Shown one piece after another: positions 1 through 7,656 of a stretch of DNA of 15,507 bases (the first letter of the stretch is position 1; the number at the start of each line of letters is the position of its first letter). This stretch comes from Flavobacteriales bacterium (GTDB taxonomy: Bacteria; Bacteroidota; Bacteroidia; Flavobacteriales_D; Sanyastnellaceae). The notes under the pieces are model-generated. The model worked only from the letters and a program-made list of their open reading frames with translations, was not told the origin of the DNA and ran no database searches. The stretch lies in assembly GCA_947460525.1 (NCBI GenBank), contig CANHIV010000001.1, forward strand, positions 1 to 15,507, read 5' to 3'. A program made the translations under genes and the position numbers.

Positions 1-1
1 A

Positions 2-319
2 ATTCAAGTGACGGACACCGCTCAAATGGGCTATTTCCCGGCTGAAAAAGAGCTTTACTACAGAGAGGGTGGCAGCAAGGTTTTGCTGGTTGACATGCGG
101 AAGGAGTTAAAACTAAAATCCACTTACTATTCGGCACACCAAGACGGAAATGACATGGTTTTGATCGGCCAGGGATTTGGACATGGCGTAGGCCTTTGCC
201 AAGAAGGCGCCATTAGAATGGGTCAATTGGGGTACAGTTTTGAAGACATCATCCATTTTTACTACTCCAATGTTAAAATTATCCCCTACCAATACATTGC
301 TTTTTTCAAATTGGATTAA
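2..319 (+). CDS. SpoIID/LytB-domain protein, 3' part only
   Basis: This is the C-terminal part of a protein that begins before the window; the reading frame is open from base 2 to the TAA at 317-319. The end carries the SpoIID/LytB signature: the segment GQGFGHGVGLCQEGA followed by a MGQLGYSFEDIIHFYY-like stretch. In characterised relatives this domain is linked to amidase activation or lytic transglycosylase action on peptidoglycan, so a cell-wall role in the periplasm is likely. The usual Ser of the GxSQxGA motif is Cys here. Nothing can be said about its signal peptide or N-terminal domain because they lie outside. The next gene follows after only 7 bases, which suggests co-transcription. 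The family assignment is fairly safe; the exact activity is inferred. Confidence 0.85.
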   Translation: MQVTDTAQMGYFPAEKELYYREGGSKVLLVDMRKELKLKSTYYSAHQDGNDMVLIGQGFGHGVGLCQEGAIRMGQLGYSFEDIIHFYYSNVKIIPYQYIAFFKLD

Positions 320-326
320 GCAATAA

Positions 327-1838
327 TTGAGAAAAAAATCCGTACTTCGTTCCGTGAAAATTCTAAAAAACCCCACACTTTATTTTGCGCTATCGGTTTT
401 GTTTTTTGCATCCATTTTAATCTCTTGCAAAAAGCCCCAGAGCATTTCTACTGAGGATCGTCTTACTTATTCCACTGATACCATTTTTTTTGACACCGTT
501 TTCACTTCTGTCGGCAGTGTTACCCAGGTTTGTAAAATATACAACAAGAATGAAGGTGTCATGCACATCGATCAAATCAAATTATCAGGAGGAAACACCT
601 CCATGTTTCGCATAGCGGTTGACGGTGACAATGGTTCTAGCTTTGAAGATATTGACCTTTATCCTGGCGACTCTTTGTACATGTTTGTTGAAGTTACCGT
701 TGATCCCAATGACGAGACCTTCCCCTACATTGCGGAGGATCACATTGACATTATTTACAACAACAGGCAGGACAAGATTCTAACCGCTGCTTGGGGCCAA
801 AACGCCTATTTCCATGGCGGACCCGATGCATTAACCCCTTTGAGCTGTCATGAAGTTTGGAACAATGACAAGCCCCATGTCGTGTATGGTGTATTGGAAA
901 TTGAACCCAATTGCGATTTAACCATCAACGCAGGATGCCAAGTATATCTGCACAAAGGAGCTGGAATCCTTGTCAATGAAGGCCGAATATTTGTTCAAGG
1001 TCAAAAAGGAAGTGAAGTGGTTTTTCAAGGTGATCGATTGGAAAGTGACTACCAAGATGTTCCAGGTCAATGGGGTATCGAATTGGATTTTCAAATCGGT
1101 GGATCTCAAGGACCTGACATTTACACCATATCAAGAGGCGGCATTTGGATATACAAAAGTCCAGGGTCTGTTATCGATTACGCCATCATCAAAAACGGAA
1201 ATACCGGAATTCAAGTAGACACAACAGGAACTTCCGCCTTTGCTTTAACGTTGACCAATACAAAAATTGACAACATGGCTGGTGTTGGCTTGTGGGGCCA
1301 AGGCGCCCATGTGCAAGCGGTCAATCTTTTGGCATCCAATTGCGGTGAAGGTTGCGCTTACCTATCCATTGGCGGGAAATATGTCATGGACAATTGCACC
1401 TTTGCCAATTATTGGAACGGTGGCGTGAGAACAGCTCCCGCATTTGCTTTGAACAATTACTACAAAGACATCAACCAGAATATTCAAATTCGACCGTTGT
1501 ATCAATGCAAATTTCAAAATTGCATCATGTATGGCAACAGCGCAACTTTGCAGGATTTTGGCGAGTTGGTGGTAGATGTTGAACTGCCAGAGAATCAAGA
1601 TTATTTGTTCAGTTATTGTTTGGTTGATTATGAAAATAGCACCACAGATTCACACTGGGACAACATCATCAATCACCAAGCTCCCTTCTTTTGCGATGTG
1701 TACAACAACAATTTTCACATCAGTTCCAACAGCTCTCGCATGATTGGCGGTCCTTTTAACTCGGGCATATTGGATTTGGACCAACAGGAAACTGGGTTTT
1801 GGAAAGGTTGCTATGATTATACCGGCAGTTGCGAGTAA
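327..1838 (+). CDS. Lipoprotein with Ig-like N-terminus and probable right-handed beta-helix
   Basis: The 503-residue product starts with a basic stretch, a hydrophobic segment (about residues 18-33) and a lipobox SILISC with Cys34, so it should be lipidated and sent to the outer membrane. Residues about 45-165 look like a beta-sandwich domain of the kind used in surface anchors (acidic, with DTIFFDTVFTSVGSV). Residues about 175-460 have short repeated beta-strand turns (asparagine and glycine rich, such as MDNCTFANYWNGG and KIDNMAGVGLWGQGAHVQ) typical of right-handed beta-helix proteins. No catalytic residues are recognisable. The start is TTG at 327; an in-frame GTG at 354 gives a shorter and more typical signal peptide (MKILKNPTLYFALSVLFF) and may be the true start. 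It lies 7 bases behind the SpoIID-domain gene. Function is unknown; surface attachment or glycan binding is a guess. Confidence 0.75.
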   Translation: MRKKSVLRSVKILKNPTLYFALSVLFFASILISCKKPQSISTEDRLTYSTDTIFFDTVFTSVGSVTQVCKIYNKNEGVMHIDQIKLSGGNTSMFRIAVDGDNGSSFEDIDLYPGDSLYMFVEVTVDPNDETFPYIAEDHIDIIYNNRQDKILTAAWGQNAYFHGGPDALTPLSCHEVWNNDKPHVVYGVLEIEPNCDLTINAGCQVYLHKGAGILVNEGRIFVQGQKGSEVVFQGDRLESDYQDVPGQWGIELDFQIGGSQGPDIYTISRGGIWIYKSPGSVIDYAIIKNGNTGIQVDTTGTSAFALTLTNTKIDNMAGVGLWGQGAHVQAVNLLASNCGEGCAYLSIGGKYVMDNCTFANYWNGGVRTAPAFALNNYYKDINQNIQIRPLYQCKFQNCIMYGNSATLQDFGELVVDVELPENQDYLFSYCLVDYENSTTDSHWDNIINHQAPFFCDVYNNNFHISSNSSRMIGGPFNSGILDLDQQETGFWKGCYDYTGSCE

Positions 1839-1984
1839 AGCACTTCCCTCCACAGGCTTTTCAACAACACTTCCTGCTTTAAACCTTAATAGACAACAAC
1901 TTACAGAGTTATAAACAATTCAATTCTTCGTTGTTTGTGTAAAACTTAGATGGTGCACATCGGTAAGAATCCGAACAAAAAAAC

Positions 1985-1992
1985 TACTTTCG
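1985..1992 (+). promoter_or_regulatory. Candidate -7 box upstream of parA
   Basis: TACTTTCG matches the Bacteroidota -7 element TAnnTTTG at all but one base. A transcript would start near 1998-2000, about 40 bases before the parA ATG. No good TTTG (-33) is visible 17-23 bases upstream, so this is a weak call. The rest of the 1839-2037 gap is AT-rich with no hairpin or gene that I can support. Confidence 0.25.
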
Positions 1993-1998
1993 CTACAG

Positions 1999-2018
1999 CG
2001 TGAAACTCACGTGAAACA
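1999..2018. promoter_or_regulatory. parS-like site / GTGAAAC repeat before parA
   Basis: The octamer CGTGAAAC occurs at 1999-2006 and again at 2010-2017, an 11-base step or about one helical turn. The second copy belongs to the perfect palindrome TCACGTGA (2007-2014) and to the 16-mer at 2003-2018. That 16-mer agrees with the ParB-binding consensus TGTTNCACGTGAAACA over its whole right half and the inner four bases of the left half. The outer four left bases (AAAC) do not match. It sits just before parA and over the expected transcription start, so it may be a degraded parS or an operator for ParB autoregulation. This is inference from sequence similarity only. Confidence 0.35.
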
Positions 2019-2037
2019 ACAAAAAATTGAGAGCTCG

Positions 2038-2850
2038 ATGGGTAAAATAATTACTGTAGCCAATCAAAAAGGAGGGGTGGGCAAAACCACCACTGCAATT
2101 AACCTTGCAGCCTGCTTTGGTGTCCTTGAATACAAGACATTGTTGGTAGATGCGGATCCACAGGCCAATGCTACAAGTGGTGTTGGGATTGATCCAAGAT
2201 CAGTGAAAACCAGTATCTACGAATGTTTGGTGAACGATGTTCATCCCCGAGACATCATTATTGAGACTGAAAATCCCAATTTGGATTTGATTCCCGCACA
2301 CATTGATTTGGTGGGTGCGGAGATTGAATTGATCCAAATGCCCAACCGAGAGTACATGATGCGTCAGGCACTGGAGAAAGTGAAGGACGATTATGATTTC
2401 ATTATCATTGATTGCTCGCCGTCATTGGGTTTGGTTACGGTTAACGCCCTGTCAGGATCTGACAGCGTTATTATACCCGTGCAATGTGAGTATTTTGCAT
2501 TGGAAGGTTTAGGTAAATTGTTGAACACCATCAAAATTGTTCAGCAAAAACTTAATCCAGAATTGTCGATTGAAGGCATATTGCTAACCATGTATGACAC
2601 CCGCCTGCGCTTGAGTAACCAAGTATTGGATGAAGTGAAAGTACATTTCCAAGAGTTGGTATTTGATACCATCATTCACAGAAACACCACTTTAGGTGAG
2701 GCCCCAAGTTTTGGTCAAACGATCATCATGCACGATGCAAGTTGCAAGGGGTCTATCAATTATCTCAACATGGCGCGTGAGATTTTGCAAAAAAATGACA
2801 TGACCAAAATGAAAGGTGAAGACAAATATATTGACGTAGACAATGGCTAA
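2038..2850 (+). CDS. parA: ParA/Soj chromosome-partitioning ATPase
   Basis: This 270-residue protein is a P-loop ATPase that binds DNA non-specifically as an ATP dimer and, with ParB, moves or separates chromosome origins. It shows the deviant Walker A motif KGGVGKTT at residues 11-18, the VDADPQ motif at 38-42, Walker B IIIDCSP at 123-128, and the typical [16 protein letters not shown] segment near 212-227. Length and motif spacing are normal for a chromosomal Soj-type ParA without an N-terminal DNA-binding domain. I chose the ATG at 2038 because family members begin just before the [13 protein letters not shown] strand. A GTG at 2011 would add nine residues encoded by the parS-like repeat. 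Its last 8 bases overlap parB, so translation of the two is probably coupled. Confidence 0.95.
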   Translation: MGKIITVANQKGGVGKTTTAINLAACFGVLEYKTLLVDADPQANATSGVGIDPRSVKTSIYECLVNDVHPRDIIIETENPNLDLIPAHIDLVGAEIELIQMPNREYMMRQALEKVKDDYDFIIIDCSPSLGLVTVNALSGSDSVIIPVQCEYFALEGLGKLLNTIKIVQQKLNPELSIEGILLTMYDTRLRLSNQVLDEVKVHFQELVFDTIIHRNTTLGEAPSFGQTIIMHDASCKGSINYLNMAREILQKNDMTKMKGEDKYIDVDNG

Positions 2851-3781
2851 GAAACAAGCATTAGGAAGAGGATTGAGTGCGTTACTAGAAAACGCAGGCA
2901 GTGTTATAAAAGACAAAAACGAAGTAAAAAGCACTCCTGTGGCAATTCCAGCTGCAGAGGTTAGTGTTGAAAATACAGACACCGAAACCATTGGGCACAT
3001 CGCAGGTGATATCTCGGTAGTTCCTGTATCGCAAGTTGAAGCCAATCCGTTTCAGCCCAGAACCGAATTTTCTCCAGATGCTTTAATCGAATTGGCGCAA
3101 AGCATACGAGAGCTTGGTTTGATACAGCCCATCACGGTTAGAAAAATTAGCGCCAAGAAATACCAAATCATCAGTGGTGAGCGTCGTTTCAGGGCCTCTC
3201 AAATGGCAGGACTTGAAGAAGTTCCTGTTTACATCAGAGCGACAGACGACCAAGGCATGTTGGAGATGGCATTGGTTGAAAATATTCAACGTGAGAATTT
3301 GAATGCGATAGAGGTTGCCATCTCTTTCAAGCGTTTGATGGACGAATGCAATTTATCTACTGAATTATTGGCAGAGCGTGTTGGGAAAGACCGCACCACT
3401 GTTACCAATTACGTTCGCCTGTTAAAACTACCCCCTGAGATTCAAATGGGTATCATTGAAAAGCGCATTACCATGGGTCATGCGCGTGCATTGATCAACA
3501 TTCCTGAATCCAAACAGTTGGCCATTTTCCAGGAAATTCTTGACAAAGAATTGAGCGTGAGAAAAGTTGAAGATTTGGCCAAGGAAGACGATACGCCAAA
3601 ACTTTTTAGACCTGCCAAAGTTGTCCTACCGGTTGAGTTCCAAAAAATGCAAGCTGAACTTCGCTTGAAATATGGAAAGCGAGCCAAACTCCAAAGAGGA
3701 GATAGCGGGATAGGCAAATTGGAAATCCCATTCAACAACGACGACGATTTGACGAGAATTATTGAGATGTTAGGATTGTGA
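2843..3781 (+). CDS. parB: ParB/Spo0J partition protein, CTP-dependent clamp
   Basis: The 312-residue product is the centromere-binding partner of ParA: it loads at parS, uses CTP to close into a sliding clamp and stimulates the ParA ATPase. The N-terminus has the conserved LGRGLSALL (residues 7-15), which in the family contacts ParA. A variable acidic linker follows, then the ParB/Srx CTP-binding domain (about 59-150) with NPFQPR at 68-73, GERRFR at 112-117 and ENIQREN at 146-152. A helix-turn-helix region (about 172-196, [23 protein letters not shown]) reads parS, and the C-terminal dimerisation part ends at 312. All key motifs are intact. It overlaps parA by 8 bases and the next gene by 4 (GTGA). 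Confidence 0.95.
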   Translation: MAKKQALGRGLSALLENAGSVIKDKNEVKSTPVAIPAAEVSVENTDTETIGHIAGDISVVPVSQVEANPFQPRTEFSPDALIELAQSIRELGLIQPITVRKISAKKYQIISGERRFRASQMAGLEEVPVYIRATDDQGMLEMALVENIQRENLNAIEVAISFKRLMDECNLSTELLAERVGKDRTTVTNYVRLLKLPPEIQMGIIEKRITMGHARALINIPESKQLAIFQEILDKELSVRKVEDLAKEDDTPKLFRPAKVVLPVEFQKMQAELRLKYGKRAKLQRGDSGIGKLEIPFNNDDDLTRIIEMLGL

Positions 3782-4311
3782 GAACCATCATTCTGCTTTT
3801 GATTTTAGGATTTTCTGTTTCTTCCTTCGGGCAGAAATCTTCTGAGAATCGCACATGGAAATCCAAGTGGAATGAACCGTCTTCGCCTTTTAAAGCTACC
3901 ATTTTAAGCGCTGCACTTCCTGGAGCCGGACAGTGGTACAACCACAAGAGATGGAAAACCCCAATTGTATTGGCTGGTGTAGGAACTTGTACTTATTTCA
4001 TTGCATACAACGGTGCAAAATACCGTGAATACAAATCACAATATATTGCAGCCGCCGACAACGATCCGAACACCACAACCGAATTTTCTGCCGCTCAAAT
4101 CAAGCCTGTGATGGACTATTACAGGAAATTCTTGGACATCAGCTATTTCAGTTTGATCGGTATTTATGCTTTGCAAATCATCGATGCGCATGTGGATGCC
4201 CACTTGAATCGATTTGACGTAAGTCCCAACTTGTCCCTGTATTGGAGTCCTTCTGTCATGCCCACTCGTAGCGGACTTTATCATGGTATGCAAATCCAAC
4301 TTAACTTTTAA
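3778..4311 (+). CDS. DUF5683 secreted/membrane protein
   Basis: This 177-residue protein begins with a signal peptide (hydrophobic residues 3-17, with a likely cut before Gln19 in SSFGQ). The core SAALPGAGQWYNHKRWKTPIV (about residues 44-65) is the hallmark of DUF5683, a family seen mainly in Bacteroidota. It is followed by two hydrophobic stretches (about 62-75 and 118-135, the latter ending in IIDAHVDAHL). The protein is therefore envelope-associated, and no enzyme motif is present. The start is a GTG that overlaps the parB stop by 4 bases, which implies translational coupling. The order parA-parB-DUF5683-dapB-lepB is, from memory, recurrent in Bacteroidota, hinting at a shared envelope or division context. 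Its molecular role is unknown. Confidence 0.8.
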   Translation: MRTIILLLILGFSVSSFGQKSSENRTWKSKWNEPSSPFKATILSAALPGAGQWYNHKRWKTPIVLAGVGTCTYFIAYNGAKYREYKSQYIAAADNDPNTTTEFSAAQIKPVMDYYRKFLDISYFSLIGIYALQIIDAHVDAHLNRFDVSPNLSLYWSPSVMPTRSGLYHGMQIQLNF

Positions 4312-4314
4312 TCT

Positions 4315-5028
4315 ATGCGGGTAGCCATCATCGGATATGGAAAAATGGGGAAAGCCATAGCCCCCATTCTCATAGCAAGAGGACACGAAGTTGTTGTAAA
4401 AATCAACAGTCAAAACCCTCTTCAAATGGACATGCTTGCCAATGTGGATGTCGCCATAGAAGTTAGCCAACCCAACTTGGCATTGGGTCACATTCAAATG
4501 TGTCTTGAAGCCAAAGTGCCCATTGTGGTTGGCACGACGGGATGGTATCACCAGTTTGATAGCATCCAACAAAAAGTAGAAGACGAGAATTTGTCTCTTT
4601 TGTATGCCACCAATTTTTCCATTGGTGTTCATTTGGTTTTTGCGTTGAATGAGCAATTGGCCAAATGGATGAAGAATTTTCCTCAATACGAACCGAGCAT
4701 TGAGGAAGTGCACCATACCGCAAAACTTGATGCTCCCAGTGGTACTGGTATCACTATGGCCGAAGGAATACTCAAACATATTGATAGAAAACAGTCTTGG
4801 GTAAACCGTGAATCGATATCACCAGAAGAATTGGCATTAACTTCAATTAGAGAAGAAAACGTTCCGGGCACCCACACGATTTCGTATGTTAGCGATGTGG
4901 ATACCATCGAGCTCAAACATACCGCTCACAACCGATCTGGCTTTGCTCTTGGCGCTGTTGAAGCCGCTGAGTGGTTGGTCAATCATCCGGGCATCCATTC
5001 CATGCAAGAATTTTTAAATTTTAAATAA
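4315..5028 (+). CDS. dapB: 4-hydroxy-tetrahydrodipicolinate reductase
   Basis: DapB reduces 4-hydroxy-tetrahydrodipicolinate with NAD(P)H to tetrahydrodipicolinate, on the cytoplasmic route to meso-diaminopimelate for peptidoglycan and to lysine. The Rossmann motif GYGKMG is at residues 7-12, VVGTTGW at 71-77, ATNFSIGV at 98-105, and the active-site box EVHHTAKLDAPSGT at 131-144, containing the expected catalytic His133 and Lys137. The C-terminal HTAHNRSGFALGAVEAAEWL is also typical. At 237 residues it is shorter than the E. coli enzyme (273) but, from memory, in the usual range for Bacteroidota. The start ATG lies 3 bases after the DUF5683 stop, and lepB begins 2 bases after its end, so it sits inside the operon. 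Confidence 0.95.
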   Translation: MRVAIIGYGKMGKAIAPILIARGHEVVVKINSQNPLQMDMLANVDVAIEVSQPNLALGHIQMCLEAKVPIVVGTTGWYHQFDSIQQKVEDENLSLLYATNFSIGVHLVFALNEQLAKWMKNFPQYEPSIEEVHHTAKLDAPSGTGITMAEGILKHIDRKQSWVNRESISPEELALTSIREENVPGTHTISYVSDVDTIELKHTAHNRSGFALGAVEAAEWLVNHPGIHSMQEFLNFK

Positions 5029-5030
5029 CC

Positions 5031-6731
5031 ATGAACTTCGGACTTCCTGAATTTCTTTTTGTAGTGCTTATTCTTATTTACTGCATTACACTTCCCAAAA
5101 TTTTAGCCCGCGCCAACCAAAAATCTTGGTTGTCTTACATCCCTATTTTGCAATTTATCCCCTTTGTTAAAGCCATAGGTCGTCCTTGGTATTGGGTTTT
5201 GCTTTTGCTAGTACCCGGTGTGAATTTCATCATGATGGCCATTATCAATGTGGAGTTGGGTATTGTATTCAATTATCGCTCAACCAAAGAGCAATGGATG
5301 TTTGGCGCATTGCCTTGGTACAGACTTTACACATTGGCTTTCCAACAAACAGACAGTACTTACATCGGTCCACGTTCATGGGAAGGGAAGAAAAAATCCT
5401 TTGGTCGCGAATGGGGCGAAGCCATTCTTTTTGCAGTTGTTGCTGCCACGGTCATCAGAAGCTTTTTTCTTGAAGCCTTTACCATCCCAACACCTTCCAT
5501 GGAAAAAAGCATGATGGTGGGAGATTATTTGTTTGTGTCCAAGTTTTCATACGGCACCAAATTGCCACAAACTCCAATGTCAGTTCCATTTGTGCATAAC
5601 GCACTTCCATTTAATGGTCTGCCCAACAGTTATGTGGATTGGTTCAGCCTTCCCTACTTGCGTCTGCCCGGAATTGGCGAAGTGGAAAGATATGATCCGG
5701 TTGTTTTTAACTTCCCGCATGGGGACACCATCATCGTAGATCCCTACTATGCCGGTCATGATTACTACAGCATTTTAAAAAATGAGGCAATGTTCCTCGC
5801 GGCACCTTATGCCACCACTTGGCAGCAGCAATACAATGTTTACGCCAGTAATCCTGCCAAATATGAAGCCATGGCACGTAAGAATTTTACCGAAAAGAAA
5901 ATTTGTGTGTCTTGTGGCATGTCAGAGAGAAGTAGAAAAGGTCACCCCATTGGCGGCATTCGTTATCGCCCTATTGACAAAAAAGAAAACTATATCAAGC
6001 GCTGTATTGGTCTACCAGGAGAAACATTGAGTATTGAGCACCGCAAGGTGAAAATCAATGGACAGTTCATTGACGATTTGGAAGGCATGATGCATACGAC
6101 GTTGATTCAATTGGCGAAGAATGTCAGCATCAAAAAAATTCAGGCCAAGTACAGTGCCAACTTGAGTGATATCAGGATAGCGCAGATTCCGGATTCTACT
6201 GGAAATTTTGCACCTAACTTTTTTGAGTTGCCATTAACGGCCAAGCAAATTGAGGAGATGACCCAAGCCAAAGAAATCCTTTGGCACGAGGTATTGGATG
6301 ATACGATTGCCGACCAAGCCCCGGGAACGATGTATCCCAATAGCAGAAACCCAAAGTTTGCCAATTGGACCGTCGACAATTTTGGCCCCATCACCATCCC
6401 TGCCGAAGGAATGACCATTCCTTTAACCGATGACAACTTTGATTTGTTTCAGCGCGTAATACGCGTTTATGAGCAACACAGCCTGGTCAGAACGGGGAAA
6501 AACACATTTCTTCTAGATGGCCAACCCTGCAGCCAGTATACCTTCCAGCAGAATTACTATTGGATGATGGGAGACAATAGAAACAACAGTTTGGACAGCC
6601 GCTATTGGGGATTTGTTCCTGAAGACCACGTGGTTGGAAAAGCTGTCTTCACTTGGTTTTCAAAGGCCGATGCCAAATACCAAGGACACAGCAGTATCCG
6701 TTGGGACAGAATGTTTAAGTTGGTAGATTAA
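5031..6731 (+). CDS. lepB: Signal peptidase I, large form with insertions
   Basis: LepB is the inner-membrane Ser/Lys protease (family S26) that removes signal peptides from exported proteins. This 566-residue version has an extra N-terminal membrane region (hydrophobic segments about 6-20 and 53-80) and then the transmembrane segment at about 130-148. Box B TIPTPSMEKSM follows with nucleophile Ser156. The general base Lys323 lies in YIKRCIGLPGE, and box E GDNRNNSLDSR is at 514-524. The catalytic Ser and Lys are about 167 residues apart, against about 54 in E. coli, and another insertion of about 170 residues lies between GLPGE and GDNR. The first insertion includes a CVSC pair (292-295). All catalytic residues are present. 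It sits 2 bases after dapB and 2 before the WbqC gene. Confidence 0.93.
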   Translation: MNFGLPEFLFVVLILIYCITLPKILARANQKSWLSYIPILQFIPFVKAIGRPWYWVLLLLVPGVNFIMMAIINVELGIVFNYRSTKEQWMFGALPWYRLYTLAFQQTDSTYIGPRSWEGKKKSFGREWGEAILFAVVAATVIRSFFLEAFTIPTPSMEKSMMVGDYLFVSKFSYGTKLPQTPMSVPFVHNALPFNGLPNSYVDWFSLPYLRLPGIGEVERYDPVVFNFPHGDTIIVDPYYAGHDYYSILKNEAMFLAAPYATTWQQQYNVYASNPAKYEAMARKNFTEKKICVSCGMSERSRKGHPIGGIRYRPIDKKENYIKRCIGLPGETLSIEHRKVKINGQFIDDLEGMMHTTLIQLAKNVSIKKIQAKYSANLSDIRIAQIPDSTGNFAPNFFELPLTAKQIEEMTQAKEILWHEVLDDTIADQAPGTMYPNSRNPKFANWTVDNFGPITIPAEGMTIPLTDDNFDLFQRVIRVYEQHSLVRTGKNTFLLDGQPCSQYTFQQNYYWMMGDNRNNSLDSRYWGFVPEDHVVGKAVFTWFSKADAKYQGHSSIRWDRMFKLVD

Positions 6732-6733
6732 AC

Positions 6734-7375
6734 ATGACCACCCTACTTCCAGGTGTCATATTTCCTCCCATTTCGTATTGTATCCTTTTACAACAGCAAA
6801 GATGCGAAATTGATGGCTTTGGTTATTACCACAAGCAAAGCATTAGGAACCATTTTCAGATTTTAAGTGCCAATGGTCGACTTGTTTTGACTTTACCGAT
6901 TCAAAGCGTGAAAGGTCAACTAACAGCATTGCATCACGTTCAAATCGAAAATGGGAACTGGCACAAGCCGATGATGACCGCCATGCAAAGTGCTTATGGA
7001 AAATCTCCATTTTTCTTTTATTTCAAAGATGAAATTGTACAATTGCTGAGCAGTCTGCCAGGGAAAAATTTATTCCAAGCCCAATTGGACATTCTACAAT
7101 GGCTTTGTCCGTATTTGGAAATTGCGCTACCCTCAACAACTGCAAACTGGGAGCAACCCACCACTGAACTAGCATACGACTTTCGAAAAATGAAAAAAAA
7201 ATGGGAGATATTCTCTCCCATTCAATCGTACCATCAAGTGTTTATGGATCGTTTTGAATTTGCGCAAGACCTGTCAGTACTTGACTTGCTTTTCAATTTA
7301 GGTCCGCAAGCAAAAACCTATATCGCGCAACACCCAGCCATTAGGCTTGTCCTTGAGGACCACCAAAATTCATAG
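6734..7375 (+). CDS. WbqC-family protein
   Basis: The 213-residue protein belongs to the WbqC-like family, recognised by the N-terminal LLPGVIFPPISYCILL (residues 4-19), then YYHKQSIRNHFQILSANGRLVLTLPI (about 31-56), NGNWHKPMMTAMQSAYGKSPFFFYF (about 73-97) and the late AYDFRKMKKKW stretch. Family members occur in O-antigen and surface-glycan clusters and resemble cysteine-protease-like or transferase folds; the reaction is not established. There is no signal peptide, so it should be cytoplasmic. It begins 2 bases after lepB and is the last gene of the rightward run. Its final 35 bases overlap the 3' end of the convergent DUF3467 gene, so no separate terminator space remains. Confidence 0.82.
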   Translation: MTTLLPGVIFPPISYCILLQQQRCEIDGFGYYHKQSIRNHFQILSANGRLVLTLPIQSVKGQLTALHHVQIENGNWHKPMMTAMQSAYGKSPFFFYFKDEIVQLLSSLPGKNLFQAQLDILQWLCPYLEIALPSTTANWEQPTTELAYDFRKMKKKWEIFSPIQSYHQVFMDRFEFAQDLSVLDLLFNLGPQAKTYIAQHPAIRLVLEDHQNS

Positions 7376-7655
7376 GCAACACTGGATCATTACCCAAAGT
7401 TTCTTGGATTTTCCCATGTTGTGCTTCAAACTTCTGAAGATTATCCTGCAATGCACGGTGCAAACGCTTGGCATGTTGGGGAGTTAAAATGATTCTTGAA
7501 ACAACCTTGGCTTTGGGCAATCCCGGCATCATGCTAATGAAATCAACAATAAATTCTGCAGGTGAGTGCGTAATAACCGCTAAATTGGAATACTTCCCTT
7601 GAGCGTTCTCTTCAGTCAATTCAATGCTGATGCCTTCTTCTTTTTGCTGTGACAT
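7341..7655 (-). CDS. DUF3467 protein
   Basis: The short (104-residue) cytoplasmic protein shows the DUF3467 pattern: AVITHSPAEFIVDFISMMPG (residues 27-46) followed by KAKVVSRIILTPQHAKRLHRALQDNLQKFE (about 48-77). The tail is glycine and glutamine rich. The family is widespread in bacteria and has no firmly known function. It has no membrane segment or signal peptide. It is the last gene of the leftward operon, with its ATG only one base beyond the TAA of the HAD phosphatase gene. Its 3' end overlaps the convergent wbqC-family gene by 35 bases, so the two mRNAs are complementary there. Confidence 0.82.
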   Translation of the reverse strand: MSQQKEEGISIELTEENAQGKYSNLAVITHSPAEFIVDFISMMPGLPKAKVVSRIILTPQHAKRLHRALQDNLQKFEAQHGKIQETLGNDPVLPMNFGGPQGQA

Positions 7656-7656
7656 G

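Noticed and set aside
1908..1920. TTATAAACA, resembling a DnaA box
   Set aside because: It is a single imperfect match in AT-rich DNA without a cluster, so there is no support for an origin here.
2011..2037. GTG at 2011 as the parA start, adding nine residues
   Set aside because: The added residues come from the parS-like repeat and are not part of the ParA family; the ATG at 2038 fits the usual N-terminus.
4036..4779. 247-residue open frame on the minus strand
   Set aside because: It lies opposite the DUF5683 gene and dapB, has no recognisable domain, and is explained by codon composition of the real genes.
6627..6632. CACGTG core inside lepB as a second parS
   Set aside because: The flanks (GAC and GTT) do not match the ParB consensus.
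7349..7360. GTCC-TTGA-GGAC hairpin as a terminator
   Set aside because: The stem is only four base pairs, lies in coding sequence and has no T-tract on either strand.
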